Below the pieces are notes generated by a model. It was not told the origin of the DNA. It saw nothing but the letters and a program-made list of their open reading frames with translations, and ran no database searches. From Gemmatimonadaceae bacterium (lineage in GTDB: Bacteria; Gemmatimonadota; Gemmatimonadetes; Gemmatimonadales; Gemmatimonadaceae), in the NCBI GenBank assembly GCA_020853635.1, contig JADYYN010000030.1, forward strand, positions 1-51,747: a DNA stretch of 51,747 bases, in the 5' to 3' direction. Shown here piece after piece: positions 8,806 to 17,190 of this stretch (its first letter is position 1; each line of letters begins with the position of its first letter). Both the position numbers and the translations under genes were made by a program.

Positions 8806-10827
8806 TCAGCGCAGATCGAACCCCAACCGCAGGGTGCGCCCAGCGCGCGGCAGGCCACACTGCTCGTAGACGGCAGCGTTGGTGACGTTGTCCAGTCCCG
8901 CAAGGATGCGGACGGTCCGGAACCCACCCGCCACCATCGCGAAGTTTCGGTGTGCGGTGAACCCGCCGATGGTCTGCGCCGTCAGCAGGTCATCGTTGCC
9001 CGAGTTCGGGTTGACGCAGTACTGGTTGCCGATGTGCGCCAGGTTGGCGCCGACCACCACGCCAGCCGCGATCGGCATCGTGCCGTCGAGCATCGCGCGC
9101 ACGCTCGGCATGTGCTCGGGTTTCCGGTCGGCACCGCCGGCCGTGATGTCGCGGATGTTCACCGTCTGGGCGACGAGGTCGAGCGTGATACTGGGGCCCG
9201 TGTCTCCGCCCCGCCAACCCAGCAGCGCCTCCATGCCCGCCGCGCGCGTCTCATCGCGGTTGACGCGGATGAACCGCGTGGTCGTAGCGAAGTTCGTGCG
9301 CACGATGCCATCGTCGAGCCAGTGATGGAAGCCGATGAGCTGCGCCGTGAGTCCGCGCGGGCGATCGGCGTCGCCGAACGACGCGCCCGCTTCGACGGCG
9401 ATCAAGTTCTCGGGACGCAGCCCCGGGTTCGGTTCGAAGCGATTCAGCGACCCCGAATACAACTCGCGCAACGCCGGGAAGCGGCCTCGTCGACTCGCAC
9501 TCGCATGGACGCGCGCCGAGGCACCGACCTGACGCGTTGCACCGAGGCGGAATCCCGTGAGCGACTTGCTCGGCAACGGTGGCCTACCACCCGCCGCGAT
9601 CGTGACCGCTTGGTCGAGGACGACCCCACCCGACACCAATGTGCGTGCGCCGACGAGCACATTGGCCTCGACGCCGGCACTGAGCAGGTCTTGTCGATAG
9701 TGCGACGCCGCCGCACCGTTCAACCGCTCATCATACAGGATGTTGTTGCCGGTGACGGCCGCCTTGAGCTGCACACCGCCGCGGAACGCATGACTGAGCA
9801 CGAGCCGAGCGTTGTTGACCTGTTCCTCGCCGTTCTCCGCACCGTTCTGCGTGCTGAACGTGGCGTTGGTGAACGTGCGGATCCGCGTGGTGCCGCGCAG
9901 GACCCCGCCCCCCACCTCGAGCTCGGTCGTCCCGAACCGTGAGGTCACGCGCGGCGTTTGCGCGCGCAGCTGCAGCGTCCGACGCGATTGCTCGGGATAG
10001 CGCCAGTAGCGCGGATCCGGCACATGCAACTCGGGGGCGACGCCGCGCATCGCGTCGTATCCGCTCGCGAAGCCGGACACCGCGGCGCCGTTGTCCGCCC
10101 GCCACGCGACCGAGGTGAACAGGTCGGCGGTGCGCGAATCCGAGTTGGTCCGCAGGTGCGCAGAGGTGATGGGATCATCGACGCCGCGCGCGATCACCAG
10201 CCCATCGCGCTGCCGCATGCCCGCGCCGAATCGCCAAGACAGCTGCGACGCCGCGAGCGGACGCGTCGCAGCGACGCCACCAGAGATGAGACGCGCCCCA
10301 GTCTGGTCGGTGCCGAGCGAGAGTTGCTGATCGCGATGACCGACCGGCGCGGACTCGAACGAGAGATCGAGCACGCCACCGAGCGTGTTAGGGCCCCCGA
10401 GCACGGTCGCGGTGGAGCGCACATACGAGACCTGCGAGATGCCGGTCAGGGGAATGAGCGAGGGGTCGGCCCGCCCATCCCAGCCCTGGGAAAGCGGCAG
10501 TCCGTTGAGCGAGATCCCGACCTGCCGGCTCTCGGAGCCTCGCACTGAGAGTTCGACCTCTCCGCGCGAGTTGGTGCGCACGAGCACCAGTGGAATCGTA
10601 CGGAGCAGGTCGCCGAGGGTGGGCGCGGGCGCGAGCCGCGCGGAGTCCGGTTTGACGACGAGCGCCGAGGCGCCACCGACGACGATCGCGCCGCGGGCGC
10701 TGCGCACCACCTGCGGTTCGATGCGCTGCGCGGCGGAGTCCGTTCGCACTTGCTGACCCTGCACCGGCACCGCGATCAGGCCGGAGAGCGCAACGAGTGG
10801 CAAGTGTCGGACGCGAAACCGTGACAT
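8806..10827 (-). CDS. TonB-dependent outer-membrane receptor
   Basis: The product is 673 residues from ATG 10827. A TTG 16 codons upstream is possible, but the ATG puts the signal peptide (HLPLVALSGLIAVPVQGQ) at the N-terminus. A plug domain follows (about 60-170) with LGDLLRTIPLVLVRTNSRGE, VRGSESRQVGISLNGLPL and a GGPNTLGGVLDL segment. The rest is an aromatic/Asp-rich 22-strand-type barrel ending in LRLGFDLR with a terminal charged residue. Such receptors import siderophores, cobalamin, sugars or peptides with TonB energy; the ligand cannot be read here. The neighbour upstream is a small Fe-S protein, which weakly suggests an iron link. No TonB-box sequence is certain. Confidence 0.85.
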   Translation of the reverse strand: MSRFRVRHLPLVALSGLIAVPVQGQQVRTDSAAQRIEPQVVRSARGAIVVGGASALVVKPDSARLAPAPTLGDLLRTIPLVLVRTNSRGEVELSVRGSESRQVGISLNGLPLSQGWDGRADPSLIPLTGISQVSYVRSTATVLGGPNTLGGVLDLSFESAPVGHRDQQLSLGTDQTGARLISGGVAATRPLAASQLSWRFGAGMRQRDGLVIARGVDDPITSAHLRTNSDSRTADLFTSVAWRADNGAAVSGFASGYDAMRGVAPELHVPDPRYWRYPEQSRRTLQLRAQTPRVTSRFGTTELEVGGGVLRGTTRIRTFTNATFSTQNGAENGEEQVNNARLVLSHAFRGGVQLKAAVTGNNILYDERLNGAAASHYRQDLLSAGVEANVLVGARTLVSGGVVLDQAVTIAAGGRPPLPSKSLTGFRLGATRQVGASARVHASASRRGRFPALRELYSGSLNRFEPNPGLRPENLIAVEAGASFGDADRPRGLTAQLIGFHHWLDDGIVRTNFATTTRFIRVNRDETRAAGMEALLGWRGGDTGPSITLDLVAQTVNIRDITAGGADRKPEHMPSVRAMLDGTMPIAAGVVVGANLAHIGNQYCVNPNSGNDDLLTAQTIGGFTAHRNFAMVAGGFRTVRILAGLDNVTNAAVYEQCGLPRAGRTLRLGFDLR

Positions 10828-10878
10828 GAGGAGGAGAGAGAGGGCGCGACGCCGCGACGACGTTCGTGTGCCCAAACC

Positions 10879-11133
10879 TTACGTCTCGCGCTCGGGTGTC
10901 GTTGGCGTGCGCTCCGCGGGAAGAACCGCCTGCAGCGCCCCCGACGGGCACTTCGCCACCTGTGCCGCGATCTCCTCGGCGGTCGCCGCTGTCACATCCA
11001 CCCAGCGCTTGCGCTTGGTGTCAAAAACTGACGGGAGCCCGCGCACACATTTCGCGGAGTGCGTGCAGCGTTCCGGGTCGAAAGTCACGGTGATCCCGTG
11101 ACCTTCGTAGGTCTGGAGTCGACGAGTCATCAC
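10879..11133 (-). CDS. small divergent 4Fe-4S mono-cluster protein (YjdI-like)
   Basis: This 84-residue protein matches the YjdI/Fer4_19 pattern: ITVTFDPERCTHSAKCVRGLPSVFD, then VAKCPSGAL. The cysteines C-x5-C...C-x-x-G would bind a single iron-sulfur cluster. The start is GTG 11133 or ATG 11130. TACCAT ends 6 nt before the GTG, the spacing of a leaderless promoter, and no Shine-Dalgarno sequence is present. It lies 51 nt before the TonB receptor and on the same strand, so the two may be cotranscribed. Its role is likely electron transfer or redox sensing; partners are unknown. Confidence 0.75.
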   Translation of the reverse strand: MMTRRLQTYEGHGITVTFDPERCTHSAKCVRGLPSVFDTKRKRWVDVTAATAEEIAAQVAKCPSGALQAVLPAERTPTTPERET

Positions 11134-11281
11134 TCTTTGATGGTAACGGATGCGTCAATCGGGCGCGAGCGTCGTTCTCCCGTATCGCCGAAGGACCGGT
11201 TCTTGCGGTATTTTTTCGGTATGGTCGTCTGCGACCTCATGTTGTGAACCCGTCGTTCCTTCCCACCAGCCGGGCTACCTG

Positions 11282-14185
11282 ATGCTCACACGTCTGCGCC
11301 GTGCCGCCGCCTTCGCGGCCGCCCTTCTCGTCGCTCTCTCCTGTTCTGCCGACGGTCCCACCGGACCCTCCCGCGGTCAGCAGGTCGACGCGCCCCTCGC
11401 GACCCTCGTGGGGACCAACATCCGGATCAGCGAGATCCATTACGACAACGTCGGCGCGGACGCCGGCGAGACCATCGAGATCTCGGCGCCCGCCGGCACC
11501 GATCTCACCGGCTGGTCGGTCGTGCTCTACAACGGTGCCGCCACCAGTCTCGCACCGTACAACACCCGTGTGCTCGCGGAAGTCGTGCCCACCACCTGCG
11601 GCGAACGCGGCGTGATCGTGCTCACGTATCCCGTCGACGGCATCCAGAACGGCAGCCCGGACGGCATCGCGCTCGTGAACGCGTCGGGCACCACGGTCGA
11701 GTTCCTCTCCTACGAAGGCACATTCACCGCGGGCAGTGGCCCCGCTGCGAACATCCTCTCCACCGACATCCTCGTCAGCGAGACGACCACGACGCCGATC
11801 GGGCAGTCGGTCTCGCGCAACGCCGACGGCACGTGGAACGCACCCGCCGCGAACACCTTCGGCGTGTGCAACGACGGCGACACCAATCAGGATCCGCCCG
11901 CCGACGTCGCGCGCATCACCATCGCACCGGACGGCGCCACGATCATCGAAGGCGCGACCGTGCAGCTCAGCGCGACGGCGTTCGATGCCGCGGATGTGGT
12001 CATCCCCGGCGCTGCGATCACCTGGGCGTCTGAAGACGGCGGGATCGCGTCGGTCGACGCGTCCGGTCGCGTGACCGGCGTGGGCATGGGTGCGGTGAAC
12101 ATCACGGCCACGTCGGGCACGGTGACGGCGTCGGTCGAGATCGTCGTCGAGGAAGCGCCGGTGACGACGTTGCCGCCGACGCGCTTCAGCGAGATCCACT
12201 ACGACAATGACGGCGCCGACATCGGCGAGGCCATCGAAGTCGACGGACCCGCAGGTACGGACCTCACAGGCTGGTCGGTGGTGCTCTACAACCAGACCGG
12301 CGGCGCGACCTACGGCACCACCGCACTGTCGGGTGTGATCCCGACGATGTGCGATGGCCGCGGCGTCGTCGCGATCAACTATCCGGCGAACGGCCTGCAG
12401 AACGGCCCCGCCGACGGCTTCGCACTCGTCGATGCGACGGGCGCGGTGGTCGAGTTCCTCTCGTACGAAGGCACGCTCACGGCGACCAACGGACCGGCCG
12501 CGGGGATGACCTCCACGGATATCGGTGTCTCGGAAGCGTCGAACTCACCTATCGGGCAGTCGCTGCAGCGCGATGCGAACGGCGTATGGTCGGGCCCGCT
12601 CACGGCGAGCGTCGGCGCCTGCAACGGCTCGGGTGATCCCCCGCCGCCGCCGGCCAACAGCATTGCGTTCTCCGGCCGCACGGTGGGTGACGTCGCCCTC
12701 CCGGTCGGTTTCGAAGACCAGATCTTCGCCACGCTGCGCTCGGGCACCGGCACCACGATCGTCACCACGTTCACGTGGTCGTCGGAGACGCCGGCCATCG
12801 CCAGCGTCGATGCCAACGGCGTCATGCGCGCGCTCGCGGCCGGCACGGCCGTGCTCCGCGCCACCGCCGAGGACGGCACGACCGCGACGTACTCGCTGCC
12901 GACCACGGTGGCGACCAATAGCACCACCGCCAGCTATCTCGGCAACGCCGAGTTCGGCGAGCCCACCGACGCGGATGCATCGGATGACTTCATCATCCGT
13001 CGCGCGCAGTACACCACGTCGTTCAACGGCACGCGCGGCATCCCGAACTGGGTGACGTACAACCTCGAGGCGACGCACTTCGGCGGCGAAGACCGCTGCG
13101 ACTGCTTCACGTTCGATCCGGAACTCTCGGCGTACTCGCCGTACACGACGGCGGACTACACCGGCGCGGGTGCCGCCGCCGGCTACGGCATCGACCGCGG
13201 CCACCTCGTGCGCTCGTTCGACCGCACGTCGGGCAGCTTCGACAACGCGTCGACGTTCTACTTCAGCAACATCATCCCGCAGGCCGCCGACAACAATCAG
13301 GGGCCGTGGGCGCAGTTCGAGAACTTCCTCGGTGACCTGGCGCGCTTCTCCGATCGCGAGGTGTATGTCATCGCCGGTGCATCGGGCAGCAAGGGCACGG
13401 TGAAGAGCGAGGGCAAGATCACGATCCCGTCGGTGACGTGGAAGGTGGCGGTCTCGCTGCCGCGCAACGCGGGTCTCTCGAGTGTCACGCGTCCGCAGGA
13501 CATGGTGGTATACGCGGTGCTGATGCCGAACGACCCGGGCATCCGCAACGTGCCGTGGGAGACGTACGAGACCACGGTGGATGCGGTGGAACAGGCGAGC
13601 GGCTACGACCTGCTCGCGCTGCTCCGCGACGACATCGAGATCGCGGTGGAGAGCGAGACGAGTGCGCCCGTCGCGGCGCTCGACGGACCGTGGAGCGGCT
13701 ACGCCGGTGACGTGATCGCCCTGAGCGGCGCGGCGTCGAGCGATGCCGACAACGACGCGCTCTCGTACAGCTGGTCGTTCGGCGATGGATCCACCGCGAC
13801 GGGCGCAACGCCGTCGCACACGTACGCGATGCCCGGCACCTACACCGTGCAGCTCATCGTCACCGACATCCGTGGGCTCGCCGACACGGTCGAGTCGGTC
13901 GCGACGGTCACGACACTACCGACCATCGTCGGCATCCAGCGCGCCCGTGAGGGTGTGCAGGCGCTGGTGGCGAGTGGCGATCTCAAGCGCATCTTCGGCA
14001 TCGCGATCCTCGTGAAGCTGGAGGCCGCGGAACGCACGCTCATCCACGGACAGTCGTGGATCTCGCGCCTGCTGCTGCGCGCGGTGGTCGCGGACCTCGA
14101 CGCGCTGGTGCGCGGTCGCAAGTTGACCGCAGCCCAGGCGGCACCGATCCGTGCGGTGGTCATCCGCGCGATCCTCGGCACGTGA
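11282..14185 (+). CDS. multidomain lipoprotein/secreted DNA/RNA non-specific endonuclease
   Basis: The product is 967 residues from ATG 11282, chosen because it begins directly with a basic n-region and the lipoprotein signal AAALLVALSC. Domains in order: lamin-tail-like domain 1 (about 40-210, RISEIHYDNVGADAGETIEI), a Big_2 Ig-like domain (about 215-295), lamin-tail-like domain 2 (about 300-455), a second Big_2-like domain (about 460-545), and a DNA/RNA non-specific endonuclease domain (about 555-800). The nuclease carries GIDRGHLVRS near 637-646, the DRGH active-site motif, and NIIPQAADNNQGPW with the catalytic Asn. A PKD-like domain (about 795-885, DNDALSYSWSFGDGST) and an 85-residue helical tail follow. 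It likely degrades extracellular nucleic acid for nutrients. It has no paired immunity gene. Confidence 0.85.
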   Translation: MLTRLRRAAAFAAALLVALSCSADGPTGPSRGQQVDAPLATLVGTNIRISEIHYDNVGADAGETIEISAPAGTDLTGWSVVLYNGAATSLAPYNTRVLAEVVPTTCGERGVIVLTYPVDGIQNGSPDGIALVNASGTTVEFLSYEGTFTAGSGPAANILSTDILVSETTTTPIGQSVSRNADGTWNAPAANTFGVCNDGDTNQDPPADVARITIAPDGATIIEGATVQLSATAFDAADVVIPGAAITWASEDGGIASVDASGRVTGVGMGAVNITATSGTVTASVEIVVEEAPVTTLPPTRFSEIHYDNDGADIGEAIEVDGPAGTDLTGWSVVLYNQTGGATYGTTALSGVIPTMCDGRGVVAINYPANGLQNGPADGFALVDATGAVVEFLSYEGTLTATNGPAAGMTSTDIGVSEASNSPIGQSLQRDANGVWSGPLTASVGACNGSGDPPPPPANSIAFSGRTVGDVALPVGFEDQIFATLRSGTGTTIVTTFTWSSETPAIASVDANGVMRALAAGTAVLRATAEDGTTATYSLPTTVATNSTTASYLGNAEFGEPTDADASDDFIIRRAQYTTSFNGTRGIPNWVTYNLEATHFGGEDRCDCFTFDPELSAYSPYTTADYTGAGAAAGYGIDRGHLVRSFDRTSGSFDNASTFYFSNIIPQAADNNQGPWAQFENFLGDLARFSDREVYVIAGASGSKGTVKSEGKITIPSVTWKVAVSLPRNAGLSSVTRPQDMVVYAVLMPNDPGIRNVPWETYETTVDAVEQASGYDLLALLRDDIEIAVESETSAPVAALDGPWSGYAGDVIALSGAASSDADNDALSYSWSFGDGSTATGATPSHTYAMPGTYTVQLIVTDIRGLADTVESVATVTTLPTIVGIQRAREGVQALVASGDLKRIFGIAILVKLEAAERTLIHGQSWISRLLLRAVVADLDALVRGRKLTAAQAAPIRAVVIRAILGT

Positions 14186-14225
14186 CGCACACGCTCGCGC
14201 GGTGACGCCGCGCGGGACTGCACAC

Positions 14226-14273
14226 GGAACGACGACGGGGTGTGCGCGTGAGCGCACACCCCGTCGTCGTTCC
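14226..14273. terminator. 22-bp perfect hairpin between convergent genes
   Basis: Arms 14226-14247 and 14252-14273 are perfectly complementary with a 4-nt loop GTGA. It lies 41 nt after the nuclease stop and 17 nt beyond the stop of the convergent Rieske gene, so it can serve both. There is no T run on either side, so efficiency as an intrinsic terminator is uncertain. Confidence 0.75.
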
Positions 14274-14290
14274 TCGCGATGGTCGCGGCG

Positions 14291-14785
14291 TCAGGTGATG
14301 GTGATCGTGCCCGCGACGGTGTCGAGCGCCACAGTGTACTGCCGCAGGTCGCTCGTGCGCTGTCCGCCGGTCCAGCCACCGGTCGCCGAGAACTCCGCGC
14401 CGTGGTTCGGGCAGATGAAGCGGCCGCTGACGATCTCGATGGGGCGGTACCCGGCGTGCGTGCAGATCATGGTGACCGCAACGTAGGTGTCGGTCGCGGT
14501 GCGCACGACTGCGATGGGTCGGCTGCCGCCCCCGTCCACGCGGGCGATCCCGCCGACGGCGGCCAACGCCGGGAACGCGGAGAGCGTGACGACCAGCGGT
14601 TCGGGCAGCGCACCTGCCTGTGGCCCGGTCACACCGATCTGGCCATCGCCGCAGGCATCAAGCAGCACCGCGCCGACGGAGGCGAGGAAGGCTTTGGAGA
14701 GGAACGATCGACGGTCATGCAACGGGCACGCGGCCTCGCAGGCTGCCGTGGTCGACGCAGGCGTGGTCGTCGAGGGCGCAGTCAC
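14291..14785 (-). CDS. Tat-exported Rieske [2Fe-2S] lipoprotein
   Basis: The 164-residue protein has a Rieske cluster-binding pair: CTHAG (about residues 109-113) and CPNHGAEF (about 126-133), giving the two Cys and two His ligands. The N-terminus carries a twin-arginine signal (DRRSFLSKAFLASVGAVLLDAC) whose last residues form a lipobox. It should fold in the cytoplasm, cross via Tat and be tethered by lipid to a membrane facing the periplasm. An unusual CEAAC pair precedes the twin arginines. The start overlaps the stop of the four-helix membrane protein upstream (14782-14785), so the two are translationally coupled and probably act together in electron transfer. No other subunit of a bc1 complex is nearby. 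Confidence 0.85.
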   Translation of the reverse strand: MTAPSTTTPASTTAACEAACPLHDRRSFLSKAFLASVGAVLLDACGDGQIGVTGPQAGALPEPLVVTLSAFPALAAVGGIARVDGGGSRPIAVVRTATDTYVAVTMICTHAGYRPIEIVSGRFICPNHGAEFSATGGWTGGQRTSDLRQYTVALDTVAGTITIT

Positions 14786-15369
14786 TTGAAGCCTCCGCCC
14801 TGAATGAGGTACCCGATGGTCGCGATCCCGATGGACGAATAGGCCACCGTGCGGTGCATGCGGCGGTCATCGAGCGAGCCTTCGGCTTTGTCGGAGAGGA
14901 TACCGGTGGCGATGAACCCGGCGTCTGCGGCAAGCATCATGATCGCGTGCAAGGTGCGCTTGCCCTTACCCTCAGGGTCCGGCCGCGCCTCGTAGAGGTT
15001 CTGCAGACCCGTCACGGTATTGAGCGTGAAGAGCGCCGCGATGCCCGTGGCGCCGACACGGTGCCCGACCTTGGACCAGCCGTAGGCGTTGGAACCCATG
15101 CGATAGACTTGGTTGCCCGAGATCATCTGCAGGGCGAAGAGCGGGAGCATGGTGTAGCCCGCCGCGCGGTGCACGTCGAGCCGCTTGTAGTAGGCCTTGC
15201 TGTACTCGAACACCGTGTCCTGCGGGATGGTCGGCACCGGATCGGTGAAACGCGCGACCATGACCGGACCGACCGAGAGGGTGTCGGCCGCGTTCGTGGC
15301 AGCGACGGGCGCGGCGGGTGGCAGGACGGCCACCTGCAAGAAGCACAGCGACGCAGTGAGGAGGTGCAC
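14782..15369 (-). CDS. four-helix membrane protein with one His per helix, cytochrome b-like
   Basis: The product is 195 residues from GTG 15369. The open frame continues 100 codons upstream into the divergent peptidase gene, so this start is inferred from the signal-peptide-like segment beginning VHLLTASLCFLQVAVL; it has no strong ribosome binding site. Four hydrophobic helices follow, each opening with histidine: HRAAGYTMLPLFALQMIS, HRVGATGIAALFTLN, LHAIMMLAADAGFIATG and HRTVAYSSIGIATIGYLIQ. In antiparallel packing this puts two His near each membrane face, the geometry of a di-heme cytochrome b. I do not recognise a named family. It overlaps the Rieske gene by 4 nt, which supports a redox role. 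The heme claim is inference. Confidence 0.6.
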   Translation of the reverse strand: MHLLTASLCFLQVAVLPPAAPVAATNAADTLSVGPVMVARFTDPVPTIPQDTVFEYSKAYYKRLDVHRAAGYTMLPLFALQMISGNQVYRMGSNAYGWSKVGHRVGATGIAALFTLNTVTGLQNLYEARPDPEGKGKRTLHAIMMLAADAGFIATGILSDKAEGSLDDRRMHRTVAYSSIGIATIGYLIQGGGFK

Positions 15370-15451
15370 GAGACCGTGGGTGGGGGGTGTGCGTTGCGGA
15401 ACGACCCTGGGACTGGTAGTTCTATCCCAATCCCTCTTACCCCGTTCCCTC

Positions 15452-16786
15452 ATGCGCTCGTCACTCTCGCTCCCACTGTCGGCGGTCCTGGTCTTGGCGA
15501 CCGTCGGTTCCGCAGCCTGCTCCCGCTCCGCGGCCACCGCGACCCCGCAGCCCAGCGCCATGAGCCAGGAGGACCTGGTCGCGAAGGCGCGCGCGATCCA
15601 CGACCGCGTGATGACGCTGGACACGCACGTCGACATCAGTCCGGCGGCCTTCCGCCGTGACACGCTCAACTACGTGACCGGCATCGCCCGCAATCAGGTG
15701 GACATCCCCAAGATGGAAGCGGGTGGACTCGACGCGGCCTTCCTCATCGTCTATGTGGGCCAGGCGCGCGCGATCAACGACTCCACCATGAAGGCGGCGT
15801 ACGATCAGGCGATGGAGAAGTTCATGGCCGTGCACCGCCTGACCGACTCGCTGGCGCCCACGCGGGTTGGCTTCGCCCGCACGGCGGACGACGCGCGCCG
15901 CATCTACGCGAGCGGACGCAAGGTGATCTTCATCGGCATCGAGAACGGCTTCTCGGTGGGCAACGACCTCACGCGCATCAAGCAGTTCGCCGACTTGGGC
16001 GGGCGCTATCTCTCGCTCGCGCATAACGGACACAGCCAGCTCTCCGACTCCAACACCGGCGAGCGCGACGGCGTGTGGGCGCACAACGGCTTGAGCGCGC
16101 TCGGCCGCGAGGCGATCAAGGAGCTCAACAAGTGGGGCGTGATGATCGATATCTCGCACCCCAGCAAGGCCTCGATGATGCAGACGCTGGCGCTCACCAA
16201 GGCACCGATCATCGCGTCGCACTCGGGCGTGCGCGCGCTCTGCAACCACAGCCGCAACCTCGACGACGAACAACTCCGCGGCATGGCGAAGAACGGCGGC
16301 GTGGTGCAGCTCGTGGCGTTCAACAGCTACGTGAAGTGCAATCCCGCTAAGGACGCCGAGCGCGCGGCGGCGATCGCGGCGCTGCGCGCGCAGTATGGCG
16401 TCACGGGAACGAATCCGCGCGAAGTGAGTGCGTCCGTGGAGGCACTCCCGGCCGACAAGCGCAACGCGTATCTCGCCGCGCAGGAAGACATCACCGCACG
16501 CCGGTACCCGGCTGACCCGACGGCGACCGTGAAGGACTTCGTCGATCACATCGACTACGCCGTAAGGATGATGGGCATCGACCACGTGGGCATCAGCTCC
16601 GACTTCGACGGCGGCGGCGGTGTGGAAGGCTGGCGCAACGCGAGCGAGACGTTCAACGTGACGCTGGAGATGGTGCGCCGCGGCTACACCGAAGCGCAGA
16701 TCGAGAAGATCTGGAGCGGCAACACGCTGCGCGTGCTGACCGACGTGCAGAAGGTCGCGGCGCGGCTCCAGTCGGCGACGATGTGA
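15452..16786 (+). CDS. M19 family (membrane/renal-type) dipeptidase lipoprotein
   Basis: The product is 444 residues from ATG 15452, which begins a lipoprotein signal (LSAVLVLATVGSAAC). M19 metal-binding elements are visible: DTHVDI near residue 56 (HxD), FIGIENGFSVGND (bridging Glu), LSLAHNGHSQLSDS, MIDISHPSKASM, IIASHSGVRALCNHSRNL and DHVGISSDFDGGG. These binuclear zinc enzymes cleave dipeptides, often including D-residue-containing ones. The lipobox implies periplasmic action on peptide uptake or wall fragments. The DUF2177 gene overlaps its stop, so the two are likely cotranscribed. The 82-nt upstream gap is shared with the divergent cytochrome b-like gene. Confidence 0.9.
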   Translation: MRSSLSLPLSAVLVLATVGSAACSRSAATATPQPSAMSQEDLVAKARAIHDRVMTLDTHVDISPAAFRRDTLNYVTGIARNQVDIPKMEAGGLDAAFLIVYVGQARAINDSTMKAAYDQAMEKFMAVHRLTDSLAPTRVGFARTADDARRIYASGRKVIFIGIENGFSVGNDLTRIKQFADLGGRYLSLAHNGHSQLSDSNTGERDGVWAHNGLSALGREAIKELNKWGVMIDISHPSKASMMQTLALTKAPIIASHSGVRALCNHSRNLDDEQLRGMAKNGGVVQLVAFNSYVKCNPAKDAERAAAIAALRAQYGVTGTNPREVSASVEALPADKRNAYLAAQEDITARRYPADPTATVKDFVDHIDYAVRMMGIDHVGISSDFDGGGGVEGWRNASETFNVTLEMVRRGYTEAQIEKIWSGNTLRVLTDVQKVAARLQSATM

Positions 16787-17190
16787 TGATGGCGTCCTTC
16801 CTCAAGCTCTACGCGGCCTGCTTCGTCACCTTCTTCGCGCTCGACCTCCTCTGGCTGGGGGTCGTCGCGAAAGGGTTCTACCAGGCGCAGCTCGGTCACC
16901 TCACGCGGGATCAGGTGCAGTGGCCGGCGGCGCTGGCGTTCTATCTCATCTACTTGGTGGCGGTGGTCGCGCTCTGCGTGCTGCCGGCGGTGGAGCAGCG
17001 GTCCCTGGTCGGTGCGCTGTGGCGTGGCGCGCTGTTCGGCCTCGCGGCCTACGCGGCGTTCGATCTCACGAGTCTCGCACTGCTGAAGGACTTCCCGGCG
17101 ACAGTCGTGTTCGTGGACCTCGCTTGGGGCACGGTGCTCACCGCGTCGGTGAGCGCCGCCGGCTTCAAGGCGTCGCAGTTCGTTTCGTGA
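16786..17190 (+). CDS. DUF2177 family inner-membrane protein
   Basis: This 134-residue protein has four hydrophobic segments and the DUF2177 signature: an N-terminal LYAACFVTFFALDLLWLG, then VAKGFYQAQLGHL, a central AYAAFDLTSLALL and a C-terminal DLAWGTVLT. The function of the family is not established. The ATG at 16786 shares its A with the peptidase stop (TGATG), and a GTG at 16783 is also possible. Its 3' end overlaps the convergent histidine kinase by 26 nt, so no terminator separates the two. Confidence 0.8.
   Translation: MMASFLKLYAACFVTFFALDLLWLGVVAKGFYQAQLGHLTRDQVQWPAALAFYLIYLVAVVALCVLPAVEQRSLVGALWRGALFGLAAYAAFDLTSLALLKDFPATVVFVDLAWGTVLTASVSAAGFKASQFVS

Noticed and set aside
11203-11225. 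TTGCGG and TATGGT before the nuclease gene as a promoter
   Set aside because: The spacing is only 11 nt, too short for a sigma-70-type promoter.
11282-14185. reading the nuclease as a polymorphic toxin
   Set aside because: The nuclease domain is internal, the tail is not a known toxin and no small immunity gene follows; the next gene is convergent.
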